A stretch of 53,985 nt of DNA from Ascidiaceihabitans sp. (GTDB taxonomy: Bacteria; Pseudomonadota; Alphaproteobacteria; Rhodobacterales; Rhodobacteraceae): NCBI GenBank assembly GCA_029251465.1, contig JAQXDI010000021.1:1-53985 (forward strand). Reading direction: 5' to 3'. The position numbers and the translations under genes were made by a program. The notes below the pieces were generated by a model. That model was not told the origin of the DNA and made no database searches. It saw only the letters and a program-made list of their open reading frames with translations. Positions 1-8,163 of this stretch are shown here, piece by piece. Numbering within the stretch: position 1 is the first letter of the stretch; every line of letters starts with the position of its first letter.

Positions 1-82
1 ATAACCCCGCCCGCATGGCTGTTCAGCGCTCCGATATCTGACGTCTCCGCACTGCCCAGCCATGCTCACGTAGCACCAAGTG

Positions 83-123
83 GGACATTTCTACTTTGCT
101 CAAAGACGGACATTTCAACTTGG
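83..123. repeat. IS-end-like tandem repeat at left edge
   Basis: Two imperfect 16-base direct repeats lie at 83-98 and 108-123, both beginning GGACATTTC and continuing as TACTTTG or AACTTGG. Tandem copies of a GGACATTTC-type motif are typical of the transposase-binding ends of IS21/IS481-like elements. No transposase is present in the window, so this would be an IS remnant or the end of an element lying outside the left edge. I see no gene in the rest of positions 1-216. Confidence 0.4.
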
Positions 124-216
124 TTGCAACAAGACGCTTGGAACAGTCTTTTCCAAACACACTCTTCTTTTAAGCCTTAGACACCCGCTCTGAACCCAAA
201 AAGAAGACCACCCGCA

Positions 217-723
217 CTAAGAACGGTACGGCTCAATCCGGTCAGCGGACAATGCGTAGCCGATTTGCGCAAGCTGTGTCGACATGGACGCCGCCCCGAA
301 CATTCCGATCACGTTGACGGGCTCGTACAGTCCGGTGCTTTCATACGGCTCTTGTGTCGTTACGAAAACCAACTGGTTCGCAGGTGGTGGTGGAACGTGA
401 ACGCAAGCGCCGACAAACGGCACCAAAATGAACGCTGTGACGCTTGATCCCGTGTAATCGATTGGCACGATGAAACCGGGCAAGCGGACGATTTGACCGT
501 TCCAGTCGTTGCGCACGCCACTAGAGGCCGGCTGTTGGCTGGTGAGAGAGGTTTCTTCGTGCTGAATGAGACCCTGGATCACCGGCGGAAGCGCAACCTG
601 CCCTTCTGGAACCAGATCGGTCCAGTTCAGATCAATGTAATCTTCGGCCCGTGCCAGTCCTGGCGCAATCGCAAAAGCGCCCATGCTTGTCAGCAGAGTT
701 CGGCGTAAAATGTCAGGGTTCAC
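217..723 (-). CDS. DUF3299 periplasmic protein, zrg-like operon (copy 2)
   Basis: This is a 168-residue exported protein of the DUF3299 family. The N-terminus has Arg-Arg at residues 7-8, a hydrophobic stretch and an Ala-Arg-Ala cleavage site near residue 26, as in a Tat or Sec signal peptide. The family hallmark is GACVHVPPPP at about 105-114, followed by NQLVFV. The conserved Cys-Val-His is a possible metal-binding or redox site, which is inference. It starts with GTG overlapping the stop of the previous gene (GTGA), with GGAGG nine bases upstream. It is the last gene of a five-gene operon with an ABC transporter and a His-rich protein. Related genes occur in the Vibrio zrgABCDE zinc system. 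The biochemical role is unknown. Confidence 0.85.
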   Translation of the reverse strand: MNPDILRRTLLTSMGAFAIAPGLARAEDYIDLNWTDLVPEGQVALPPVIQGLIQHEETSLTSQQPASSGVRNDWNGQIVRLPGFIVPIDYTGSSVTAFILVPFVGACVHVPPPPANQLVFVTTQEPYESTGLYEPVNVIGMFGAASMSTQLAQIGYALSADRIEPYRS

Positions 724-1223
724 TGCGTGTAAACCTCCATTTCGTCAGCCCGTAACCGATAGCCGGTATCAGCAAGTTCCCTCGATTGCAGTTCGTGCTG
801 CATCAGGCCGGTCACCCAGACCGCTTCCCAAAGATCGGTGCTGGGCCAAGGCGTTTTGGTGGTCACAAAAACCAGTTGGTTTGGCGGCGGCGGCGGCGTG
901 TGAATACAGGCCCCGACATACGGCACCAACACAAAGCTGGTCACGCCGTTGGTCGAAAGATCGATGGGAATAATGTAGCCCGGCATCTTGATGTAGGCAC
1001 CATCAAGCGCTGTGTTCAATTTGGTGGCATTGGCATCGAAAACGGGTTTCCAAATGTCATTGCGCACGTCCATTTCGCCCTCTGCGATGATCTCGGAATA
1101 CGGCAATCCGGGCGGGATCAAATCATCCCATGTGATTGTCTTGGCGCTCTTGGCGAACCCCGTTGTCGGGAGGACAGCGCTGGCGGCAGCGGTGGTGATC
1201 AGTTTGCGACGCGATAGGTGCAT
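720..1223 (-). CDS. DUF3299 periplasmic protein, zrg-like operon (copy 1)
   Basis: This is a 167-residue DUF3299 protein and a diverged paralogue of the next gene. It begins with a twin-arginine signal (SRRKLIT at 4-10, then an Ala-rich core), so Tat export is likely. The motif GACIHTPPPPPNQ lies at about 104-116 and keeps the same Cys-x-His as the paralogue. The ATG is preceded by AAAGG at a suitable distance and lies 17 bases after the permease stop. Tandem DUF3299 genes suggest either a heterodimer or two specialised partners of the ABC transporter. No enzymatic function is established for the family. Confidence 0.85.
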   Translation of the reverse strand: MHLSRRKLITTAAASAVLPTTGFAKSAKTITWDDLIPPGLPYSEIIAEGEMDVRNDIWKPVFDANATKLNTALDGAYIKMPGYIIPIDLSTNGVTSFVLVPYVGACIHTPPPPPNQLVFVTTKTPWPSTDLWEAVWVTGLMQHELQSRELADTGYRLRADEMEVYTQ

Positions 1224-1240
1224 TTTATCAACCTTTCTCC

Positions 1241-2479
1241 TTAAATCTTGACCATCATACCATCAGCAAGCGACATGCGGTAGGCACGGAGTGCGGGAAC
1301 CATGCTCACAATTGCGCCAGCGACGACGACACCTGCCAGAACCCATATTTCGCGTAGTGTCACAGGTTCTATCGGCAACCACAGACCAAAGGCGCTGTCG
1401 ATCATCGGTTGGCCGATCAGCAAACCAACGTACAGACATGCAAGTCCAAGGATCGCACCAAGGGCCGCCATCAGCATCGCCTCAAGCACCAGCAGCGCTA
1501 AAACCACCCGAGGGCGCGCGCCCATAGCCCGAAAGATCGCCATCTCGCGGCGACGTTCATTCAGGCTGGAAAAAATGGTCGCCATCATGCCGATCAATGC
1601 GGTCACAACGACCATTGCTGACACGGCGATTAACGCGGTTTCTGCGATGCCCACGATTTGCCACAGCTCTTGCAAGGCCACGCCGGGTAGGATCGCCAAC
1701 AAGGGTTCCTGAGGGTATTCATTGATCGAACGCTGCAAGCCGAACACTTGCAAACGGCTTTTGACGCCGACAAGGGCCGCAGACACAGCCTGGGGTTCGA
1801 GAGCCATATTTCGGATGACATCAGCAGGCGTGGACTGGCCCGGCCTTTGCGCCCCGCTTTGCCAATCGACATGGATTGCTTCGATGGCGCGCAGGCTGAC
1901 GATAACGGTGCGATCCACCGGCGTTCCGGTTTTCTCAAGGATGCCAGAGACGCGAAACGGCTGGTCTTTGTGCTGCGAGAACGAGGCCAAACCATGTGAA
2001 ACTACAATCGGGTCGCCAATTCCGTAGCCAAGCGTCGCCGCCACATCCGCCCCGAGCACCGTATCAAACAGATCGTCCATGATCGCACCGTCCTGCACCG
2101 CAAGCGATTGGCCGGATCGATATTTGTAGCGTTCAAAAAACGCCGGAGTTGTGCCCATCACCCGAAATTGGCGGTGACTGTCGCCGAGCGAAATCGGCAC
2201 GATCCAATCAACTTGCGGGCGTGCAGCAATGTCCTGATAGCTTTGCCATGTCAGGTTGTTGGTCGCATTGCCGATCCGAAACACCGAATACAGCAACAGC
2301 TGAACCGACCCGGAACGTGCGCCAACGATTAGGTCAGTGCCGGAAATCGTATCCGCAAAGCTGGCCTTGGCGCCCGTCCGAATTTTTTCGACGCCAAGAA
2401 AAAGCGCGACCGACAAGGCAATCGCGAGGATAGTTATGCTGACCGTTAAAGCACGGGCGATCAGCGATCCCAGAGACAA
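1241..2479 (-). CDS. ABC transporter permease, MacB/FtsX type (zrgC-like)
   Basis: This is a 412-residue inner-membrane protein. It has one N-terminal transmembrane segment (about 8-28), a large periplasmic domain of some 240 residues, and three C-terminal membrane segments with the ERRREMAIFRAMGA coupling motif typical of FtsX/MacB/LolCE permeases. Such type VII permeases usually transmit ATPase motion to the periplasm rather than importing a substrate directly. The only start that keeps the N-terminus complete is TTG, 10 bases after the ATPase stop. An in-frame TGA just upstream rules out a longer form, and the weak ribosome site suggests translational coupling. It pairs with the ATPase encoded upstream. 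Confidence 0.85.
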   Translation of the reverse strand: MSLGSLIARALTVSITILAIALSVALFLGVEKIRTGAKASFADTISGTDLIVGARSGSVQLLLYSVFRIGNATNNLTWQSYQDIAARPQVDWIVPISLGDSHRQFRVMGTTPAFFERYKYRSGQSLAVQDGAIMDDLFDTVLGADVAATLGYGIGDPIVVSHGLASFSQHKDQPFRVSGILEKTGTPVDRTVIVSLRAIEAIHVDWQSGAQRPGQSTPADVIRNMALEPQAVSAALVGVKSRLQVFGLQRSINEYPQEPLLAILPGVALQELWQIVGIAETALIAVSAMVVVTALIGMMATIFSSLNERRREMAIFRAMGARPRVVLALLVLEAMLMAALGAILGLACLYVGLLIGQPMIDSAFGLWLPIEPVTLREIWVLAGVVVAGAIVSMVPALRAYRMSLADGMMVKI

Positions 2480-2488
2480 GACGGAGGA

Positions 2489-3190
2489 TCATGCGCGTTC
2501 CCGATCGGTTTTGGCGATGTCTGCCATGTGAATGACCCGGTCAAACTGACTGGACAAGCGGGCGTCGTGACTGACCATCAGCAGCGTTGTGCCATGCGCG
2601 CGTGATTGGGCGAACAAAAGTTCAAGGAAAGTCGCTTGCGTGGCGGCGTCCAGTGACGATGTAGGCTCATCTGCGATGATCATCGGCGGTGTGCCGATCA
2701 ATGCGCGGGCCGCCGCGACGCGCTGTTGTTGACCGACGCTAAGAGCACCCGCTTTGGCGCTCAGCACATCCTGTGGCAAACCCAAATCGATGCAAAGTCG
2801 CTTGGCCTCGGCAGGCATATCCGTCACCCGTTTTCGCCGATTTGGGGCGAACCGCAGCGGCAGCAAAATGTTGTCTTGCACACTCGCAAATGGCAGCAAG
2901 TTAAACTGTTGAAAGATAAGCCCTATTTGTTCCGCCCGAAACCGATCACGCCTGCCTGGTGACAGCGCCGCGATGTTTTGACCCGCCACCAAGACGCGAC
3001 CGGACTCTGCCAAAACCGTGCCGCAAATTAGCGACAGCAACGTCGATTTGCCCGCGCCACTTTCCCCAAGCAGCAGCACGGTCTCGGACCGCGCCAAAGT
3101 CAGATCGGGGATGTTCAAGCCAAAAGACGCCCGCCCCGGCCAGCGGTAACGGACGTCCTCAAAATGCAGGATCGGATCAGTCTCGGTCAT
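2489..3190 (-). CDS. ABC transporter ATP-binding protein (zrgB-like)
   Basis: This is a 233-residue cytoplasmic ATPase of the LolD/MacB class. It shows Walker A GESGAGKS (about 42-49), the signature LSVGQQQRVAAARAL (about 149-163), Walker B MIIADEPTSSLD (about 170-181) and the switch His in VSHD. It should drive the adjacent FtsX-type permease. It lies 14 bases downstream of the DUF2796 gene in the same operon. The substrate cannot be told from the ATPase. Zinc acquisition is inferred from the His-rich partner and the Zur-box-like site at 3930-3952. Confidence 0.9.
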   Translation of the reverse strand: MTETDPILHFEDVRYRWPGRASFGLNIPDLTLARSETVLLLGESGAGKSTLLSLICGTVLAESGRVLVAGQNIAALSPGRRDRFRAEQIGLIFQQFNLLPFASVQDNILLPLRFAPNRRKRVTDMPAEAKRLCIDLGLPQDVLSAKAGALSVGQQQRVAAARALIGTPPMIIADEPTSSLDAATQATFLELLFAQSRAHGTTLLMVSHDARLSSQFDRVIHMADIAKTDRERA

Positions 3191-3204
3191 TGATCACAAC
3201 TGTC

Positions 3205-3801
3205 CTAGAACATGCCGCGCAGATCAAGTGTTGGTGTATCACGCTCGACCTCAAACGACTTCGCACCTGTGTCCGAGATCAGTTGCACTTCGACCTCTAG
3301 CGCATTCGGGAACGCGTCGAAGAAGGCAAAAGTAATGTCGGTCGCAGCGTCCGGATCAGTACACGTCAGCAAGTATTCCGCGTGAAATTCCGTGTGACCG
3401 GCTTGCTCTTCATGATCGTCGTGATCGTCTTTATGGTCGTCTTTGGCGTGCTCATCATGTTCTTCGGCCTCGCCGTCATGGTCGTCTTCGCTTTCCAACC
3501 CCGCGGCAGCCTGAACGACACTACATCCGGCAGCATCCGGCAGCACAAACAAATCCAATGGCCGCGCAAGTGCAGCAACGGCATTATCAACGGCTGCGCG
3601 GTCATCGGCGCTTTCTGCCGCATATTCAAAGCCAACAATATCGGCCCCCGGCGCATGCAGTTCCATCGCAATCTGCTGCCCGTCCATAGCAATGTCGAGT
3701 TGTGCAACCCCATGTTCATGGGCGTCAAGCTGGCGGGTTTCCTGGGCAAAAACGGGTGTGGCAGCCATGGCGGAAAGGGTCAGAAGAGAAAGCAGTTTCA
3801 T
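3205..3801 (-). CDS. DUF2796 zinc-binding periplasmic protein (zrgA-like)
   Basis: This is a 198-residue DUF2796 protein with a signal peptide ending at about residue 20 (PVFAQ). Mature features are an HEHG motif at 28-31 and an Asp/His/Glu-rich stretch at about 106-140 containing repeated HDD, DDH and HEE units, which are clear divalent-metal ligands. Vibrio ZrgA, a DUF2796 protein, is a zinc-binding component of a Zur-controlled zinc uptake system. The start at 3801 was chosen over an ORF extending to 3954 because the signal peptide begins there and AGGAAA sits just upstream. The longer form would translate the promoter and candidate Zur site. Zinc is inferred from family and context; nickel or cobalt is possible. 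Confidence 0.88.
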   Translation of the reverse strand: MKLLSLLTLSAMAATPVFAQETRQLDAHEHGVAQLDIAMDGQQIAMELHAPGADIVGFEYAAESADDRAAVDNAVAALARPLDLFVLPDAAGCSVVQAAAGLESEDDHDGEAEEHDEHAKDDHKDDHDDHEEQAGHTEFHAEYLLTCTDPDAATDITFAFFDAFPNALEVEVQLISDTGAKSFEVERDTPTLDLRGMF

Positions 3802-3929
3802 AAGTGTTTTCCTAAAGGACAGAGTGGGACAAGATCGCAAACCAGCACATCGTCCATCAATTTCAACGATGTGGCGGGGTGCTTTAAAGATTGTGGAGCA
3901 TTGGTGATTTCCTGAATAATTGAAGTTTT

Positions 3930-3952
3930 GGTATTGTATATCATAACAATTC
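3930..3952 (-). promoter_or_regulatory. Candidate Zur box upstream of the zrg-like operon
   Basis: A 23-base imperfect palindrome has left half GGTATTGTATA and right half CATAACAATTC. By eye it agrees with the enterobacterial Zur consensus halves (GAAATGTTATA and TATAACATTTC) at about 16 positions. It lies some 130 bases upstream of the DUF2796 start, in AT-rich DNA suited to a promoter, and no other gene is near enough to be its obvious target. Zinc repression of this operon is inferred. Confidence 0.5.
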
Positions 3953-3954
3953 AC

Positions 3955-4281
3955 AACAGCTTTTGTTGATCGCTTACATCATCGGCAAATGCCCGCTCCC
4001 TGCCCGTCGTCGTTAAGCGTTAAAACCCCTCGCTTTTGGTACTTTCCAAGTCGGTGACAACGCGGCTGCATTACCAAAGCAATATCCCCGCAAACCCATT
4101 GAAATTGGCAGATCACAATAGCACCCGACGTCACACAAACCCGCGCAAAGCCTCATTTTGCGAAATGACGTTCCGTTCTGCGGTATTGGCAGTCAGAGAT
4201 TTCCAGCTTAGCATCTTGTTTAGCGGCGCGACCCAAGACCGACTGCGGTCATCGTTTTTTGCGCTGTCAGGGAGAGATCAA
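3955..4281. other. Intergenic region between divergent operons
   Basis: These 327 bases separate the minus-strand zrg-like operon from the plus-strand catabolic operon. No convincing protein gene is visible. The right part holds a candidate promoter for the catabolic operon (4186-4214). Nothing else could be assigned. Confidence 0.5.
4186..4214 (+). promoter_or_regulatory. Candidate sigma-70 promoter for the CoA-ligase operon
   Basis: The -35 TTGGCA (4186-4191) and -10 TAGCAT (4209-4214) are separated by exactly 17 bases, about 60 bases before the leader ORF and 110 before the CoA ligase. It was found by eye, so other starts are possible. Confidence 0.4.
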
Positions 4282-4335
4282 ATGCAATCAGCACACCGCC
4301 GCGCGCAGCGGATCACGACAGGTCGCCAGCAATGA
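4282..4335 (+). CDS. Possible 17-codon leader ORF coupled to the CoA ligase
   Basis: An ATG with a strong ribosome site (GGGAG, then seven bases) opens a 17-codon ORF encoding MQSAHRRAQRITTGRQQ. Its TGA overlaps the ATG of the CoA ligase as ATGA. The sequence before this ATG is nearly identical to that before the oxidoreductase gene at 32417, which supports it as a real initiation site. The ligase has only a weak ribosome site of its own, so translation may be coupled. The peptide is basic and has no recognisable family. Confidence 0.35.
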   Translation: MQSAHRRAQRITTGRQQ

Positions 4336-6032
4336 TCGGCCTAACACACGAACAGGCTTTGGCGCATGTGACGTCCGAAAATCCTGCTTTCAAGGTCGTG
4401 GAACAAAACATTCGCGGTGTGTCCTATCGCGTCTTCGAAAACGCGCCACCTCATATTGCTGCAATGCTGCATGGCAGCCGCCCGCAACACAATGACGGCG
4501 TGCTCGAATATTTGGTGTTTGAGGGCGAGCGTTGGACGTTTGATGAATTCTGCGCCGACGTGAACCGCATGGCGCATGTGCTGCGTGACCAATTTGGCGT
4601 CACCAATGGCACGCCTGTTGGCATTGCGATGCGCAACTGTCCCGAACTGATGATCATGACGATGGCGATTGCGTCCGTGGGCGCCGTCACCGTGTTTGTG
4701 AATGCTTGGTGGACGACAGCCGAACTGGACTACGCGCTCAGCGACAGCGGTGCAAAGCTGGTGTTTGGCGATGGTGACCGGTTCAAGCGAATGCAGCCTT
4801 TGCAGGATGATTTGCAATTGACTTTGGTAGGCGTGCGCGACGGCGAAGCGATTGCTGAACACAGCTATACCAACCTTAAGAATGCAAATAAAAACAGTGC
4901 GATACCGGACGTTGTTATCGCGCCCGACGATGATTTTGCAATCATGTATTCTTCGGGCACCACCGGCCATCCCAAAGGCGTTGTGCAAACGCACCGCGGC
5001 GCGATAAACGCAGTTATGTCGTGGTTAATCCAAGCCGTCATGGCCCCGATGGTCGCCGATGCAGAACCCGTTTCAAACAACCCTGCCCCGCGCCCGTCGG
5101 TTTTGATCGTAACACCGCTGTTTCACGTCACAGCCACCCATCCGATGTTTCTGTTGTCCATCGCTGCGGGTGCCAAAATCGCCGTTATGCCGAAATGGGA
5201 CGCGACCCGCGCAGTCGAAATTATTCGTGACGAGAAAATTACCCGTTTCCTGGGCGTGCCAACGCAATCTGCCGATCTCATGGTTGCTGCGCGTGACATG
5301 AATGAACGGCTGGAAACCCTTGATTTCCTTGGGTCAGGTGGCGCAAAGCGCCCTGCCGCCCAAGTTGCCGAACTCGAAGAACTGTTTCCCAATGCCGAGG
5401 TCGCAACCGGCTGGGGCATGACCGAAACCAACGCCATCGGAATTGGCATGTTGGGTGCTGATTACTCAGCGCGCCCCGGTGCCGCTGGCAAGCTGTACCC
5501 ACCGCTTCAGGATCTCAAGTTTCTGGACGACGACGGTAACGAAGTACCCCAAGGTGACGTGGGTGAAATCACTATAAAAAGCCCCTGTAACATGCGGTGT
5601 TACCTCAATAAACCGGATGCGACAGCCGAGGTTTTTCAAGACGGCTGGTTGAAAACTGGTGACTTGGGCTTCATCGACCAAGATGGATTCATCACCATCG
5701 TCGATCGCAAGAAAAACATCATCATTCGCGGCGGAGAAAACATCGCTTGTCTGGATGTTGAGGGCGCGCTTCACCGTCATCCCGCCGTCGCAGAGGCCTG
5801 CGCATTTTCGGTTCCGCACGAGCGATTGGGCGAAGTTGTCGGTGCTGGTGTGAAGCTGAAATCAGGAACCAAAGCCACTGCCGAAGACATCCAAACCTAT
5901 TTGCTGGACCACATCGCCAAGTTCAAAATCCCGCAGCACATTTGGTTCCAAACCGATCCCCTGCCCCGTGGCTCCACGGACAAAATCGATCGCCGTGTTT
6001 TGCAAACGGCGTGCCTGAAAAACATCACCTGA
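4332..6032 (+). CDS. Acyl-CoA synthetase (class I adenylate-forming)
   Basis: This 566-residue AMP-dependent ligase should activate a free carboxylate to its CoA thioester through an acyl-adenylate in the cytoplasm. The AMP-binding P-loop is IMYSSGTTGHPKG (about 203-215). Further motifs are GWGMTET (about 361-367), TGDLGFID (about 446-453) and the C-terminal Lys region RGSTDKIDRR. The length is normal for the fatty/aromatic acyl-CoA ligase group. It is the first enzyme of a six-gene plus-strand operon that continues with dehydrogenase, hydratase, ACAD and two SDRs, and so probably carries out the entry step. The substrate is unknown; medium-chain, branched or hydroxy acids all fit. Confidence 0.88.
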   Translation: MIGLTHEQALAHVTSENPAFKVVEQNIRGVSYRVFENAPPHIAAMLHGSRPQHNDGVLEYLVFEGERWTFDEFCADVNRMAHVLRDQFGVTNGTPVGIAMRNCPELMIMTMAIASVGAVTVFVNAWWTTAELDYALSDSGAKLVFGDGDRFKRMQPLQDDLQLTLVGVRDGEAIAEHSYTNLKNANKNSAIPDVVIAPDDDFAIMYSSGTTGHPKGVVQTHRGAINAVMSWLIQAVMAPMVADAEPVSNNPAPRPSVLIVTPLFHVTATHPMFLLSIAAGAKIAVMPKWDATRAVEIIRDEKITRFLGVPTQSADLMVAARDMNERLETLDFLGSGGAKRPAAQVAELEELFPNAEVATGWGMTETNAIGIGMLGADYSARPGAAGKLYPPLQDLKFLDDDGNEVPQGDVGEITIKSPCNMRCYLNKPDATAEVFQDGWLKTGDLGFIDQDGFITIVDRKKNIIIRGGENIACLDVEGALHRHPAVAEACAFSVPHERLGEVVGAGVKLKSGTKATAEDIQTYLLDHIAKFKIPQHIWFQTDPLPRGSTDKIDRRVLQTACLKNIT

Positions 6033-6042
6033 AAGACCCCGC

Positions 6043-7344
6043 ATGAGCATGACACAAACCGAAATTGGCGACTACATCGCCGCCTCTGGACACAAAGCCT
6101 GGGAGGTCGCGGGCCTTGATCCAACCACCCCGTTGCGTGACATCAAGTCCGTTGGCATCATCGGCGCGGGCACCATGGGCGGCGGCATTGCGATGAATTT
6201 CGCAACCGCGGGCATCGATGTGCGCATCGTTGAAACCAAACAAGACGCGCTTGATCGCGGCCTCGCCGTTGTGCGCGGCAACTACCAACGCTCCTGCGAC
6301 AAAGGCCGTTTTCCCCAAGACGAAGTCGAAGCACGGATGGCCCGTTTTCACGGATCTTTGGCGATTTCCGAACTGGCGGATTGCGATCTGGTGATTGAGG
6401 CTGTGTTTGAAAATATGGACCTCAAGAAAACTATTTTCACGGAACTCGGGCGCGTTATGAAGCCGGGTGCAATTTTGGCGACGAACACCTCTGCACTCGA
6501 CATTGACGAAATCGCATCGCACACCGGACGCCCGCAAGATGTGATCGGGTTACATTTTTTCTCACCGGCTAATATTATGAAATTGTTGGAAATTGTGCGC
6601 GCCGATCACACCGCTGATGATGTGGTTGCGACTTCGATGGACCTTGCTAAACGGATCAACAAGATTGCGACGTTGGTTGGGGTTTGCCCGGGTTTTGTTG
6701 GCAATCGCATTTTGTTTGCCCGCCAAATCCAAGCTGGTAAATTGGTCTATCAGGGTGTGATGCCGTGGGATGTGGACGCCGCATTAAACAGTTTTGGCTT
6801 CAAAATGGGGCCGTTTCAAATGTCGGACCTTGCCGGTCTTGATATCGGCTGGTCCAAGGCGGCCACAACCGACAATCCGATCCGCGATGCCTTGTGCGAA
6901 TTGGATCGTCGCGGGCAAAAAACCAAAGCGGGGTTTTATGACTACGACGAAAATCGCCGTCCCGTTCCGTCTGACGTCACGGCTGGCATTATTCGCGATA
7001 TCACGGGTGCCGAGCCCACCACGATGGACCCCCAACAGATCATCGATATTTGCATCCATCCGATGATCAACGAGGCGGTGAAAATTCTTGAGGAAAACAA
7101 GGCGCAGCGCCCCTCGGATATTGATGTGGTCTGGCTGAACGGCTATGGCTTTCCGCCTGACAAAGGTGGGCCGATGTTGTATGGTGACATGGTGGGCGCG
7201 CAGGCCGTGCTGGACACGATGGAACGCCTTGGCGCGGATGATCCTGCCTTTGCCCCGGCCGACACGCTGCGCAAACTGGCAGCATCGGGTGGCAAGTTTA
7301 CAGAAATCGACACCGGTGGCCTGATCACCGCAAAAGGAGCCTAA
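6043..7344 (+). CDS. 3-hydroxyacyl-CoA dehydrogenase
   Basis: This 433-residue NAD-dependent enzyme oxidises 3-hydroxyacyl-CoA to 3-oxoacyl-CoA. The Rossmann motif is GIIGAGTMGGG (about 39-49), the catalytic region is GLHFFSPANIMKLLEIV (about 168-184), and two C-terminal 3HCDH domains follow. It resembles the dehydrogenase half of FadB/FadJ without the hydratase half, which is encoded separately by the next gene. It begins 10 bases after the ligase and ends three bases before the hydratase, so an operon is clear. Confidence 0.9.
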   Translation: MSMTQTEIGDYIAASGHKAWEVAGLDPTTPLRDIKSVGIIGAGTMGGGIAMNFATAGIDVRIVETKQDALDRGLAVVRGNYQRSCDKGRFPQDEVEARMARFHGSLAISELADCDLVIEAVFENMDLKKTIFTELGRVMKPGAILATNTSALDIDEIASHTGRPQDVIGLHFFSPANIMKLLEIVRADHTADDVVATSMDLAKRINKIATLVGVCPGFVGNRILFARQIQAGKLVYQGVMPWDVDAALNSFGFKMGPFQMSDLAGLDIGWSKAATTDNPIRDALCELDRRGQKTKAGFYDYDENRRPVPSDVTAGIIRDITGAEPTTMDPQQIIDICIHPMINEAVKILEENKAQRPSDIDVVWLNGYGFPPDKGGPMLYGDMVGAQAVLDTMERLGADDPAFAPADTLRKLAASGGKFTEIDTGGLITAKGA

Positions 7345-7347
7345 GAT

Positions 7348-8124
7348 ATGGCCAATGAATTCGTCACCACCGAGGTGCAAGGCAATGTGCTGATTGTCAC
7401 CATGAACCGCCCCGATGTCTACAACTGCGTTCACCCGCCGATGCACATGGAAATGGATGCGATCTGGAATGATTTTCGCGATAATTCAGACCTTTGGGTG
7501 GCGATCTTAACTGGTGCCGGCCCCAAGGCCTTTAGCGCGGGCAACGACCTGAAATACTCGGCCTCTGGCAAGGGTGGCACCGTGCCTGACACCGGGTTCG
7601 CAGGCCTGTCCAAACGCTTTGATCTGGACAAGCCGATCATCGCAGCTGTCAACGGATTTGCCATGGGCGGCGGGTTTGAAACTGCGCTGTCGTGCGACAT
7701 GATCCTTGCCGCAGACACTGCCACATTCGCCCTGCCCGAAGTCAAGGTTGGGTTCTTTGCAGCCACTGGCGGCGTGCAGCGCCTGTCGCGGTTCATGTCA
7801 CGGACCAAAGCCAACGAATTGCTGTTCACAGGGCGCAACATGTCTGCGGCTGACGCCGAAGGCTATGGCATTTTAAATGCGGTCGTGCCTGCCGCTGATC
7901 TGATGAAAACCGCCATGGATTTGGCGCAAAACATCGCCGCACAATGTCCGTCATCTGTGCGCGCCACCAAACGTGTTTTGAACGCGTTGAACAAAGCCGA
8001 AGGGCTGGATGACAGCCTTGCCTATTCCTACGAGGTTTTAGGCGATTTGATGAAAACCGAGGATCACCGCGAGGGCGTCACAGCCTTTGTTGAAAAACGC
8101 AAACCCAACTGGGTGAACAAATAA
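7348..8124 (+). CDS. Enoyl-CoA hydratase/isomerase
   Basis: This 258-residue crotonase-fold enzyme adds water to 2-enoyl-CoA in beta-oxidation. The oxyanion-hole segments are SAGNDLKY (about 65-72) and AMGGGFETALSCD (about 107-119), and the Glu-containing segment ALPEVKVGFF (about 129-138) is present. The start has AAGGAG eight bases upstream and follows the dehydrogenase stop closely. It probably supplies the hydratase activity missing from the upstream dehydrogenase. Crotonase members vary in reaction, so the exact chemistry is inferred. Confidence 0.88.
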   Translation: MANEFVTTEVQGNVLIVTMNRPDVYNCVHPPMHMEMDAIWNDFRDNSDLWVAILTGAGPKAFSAGNDLKYSASGKGGTVPDTGFAGLSKRFDLDKPIIAAVNGFAMGGGFETALSCDMILAADTATFALPEVKVGFFAATGGVQRLSRFMSRTKANELLFTGRNMSAADAEGYGILNAVVPAADLMKTAMDLAQNIAAQCPSSVRATKRVLNALNKAEGLDDSLAYSYEVLGDLMKTEDHREGVTAFVEKRKPNWVNK

Positions 8125-8163
8125 CCTGCCCTTTGGGCTGACGCTAATACCAGGAGCCACCAC

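Noticed and set aside
3802..3954. N-terminal extension of the DUF2796 protein
   Set aside because: It would lie before the signal peptide, lacks a ribosome site and covers the candidate operator region.
4282..4335. Alternative N-terminus of the CoA ligase
   Set aside because: This ATG is out of frame with the ligase by two bases, so it cannot be its start without a frameshift, and the ligase N-terminus is complete from 4332.
4341..4994. 217-codon minus-strand ORF opposite the CoA ligase
   Set aside because: Shadow frame with no recognisable domain.
6784..7446. 220-codon minus-strand ORF opposite the 3-hydroxyacyl-CoA dehydrogenase
   Set aside because: Shadow frame; the plus-strand enzyme is full length.
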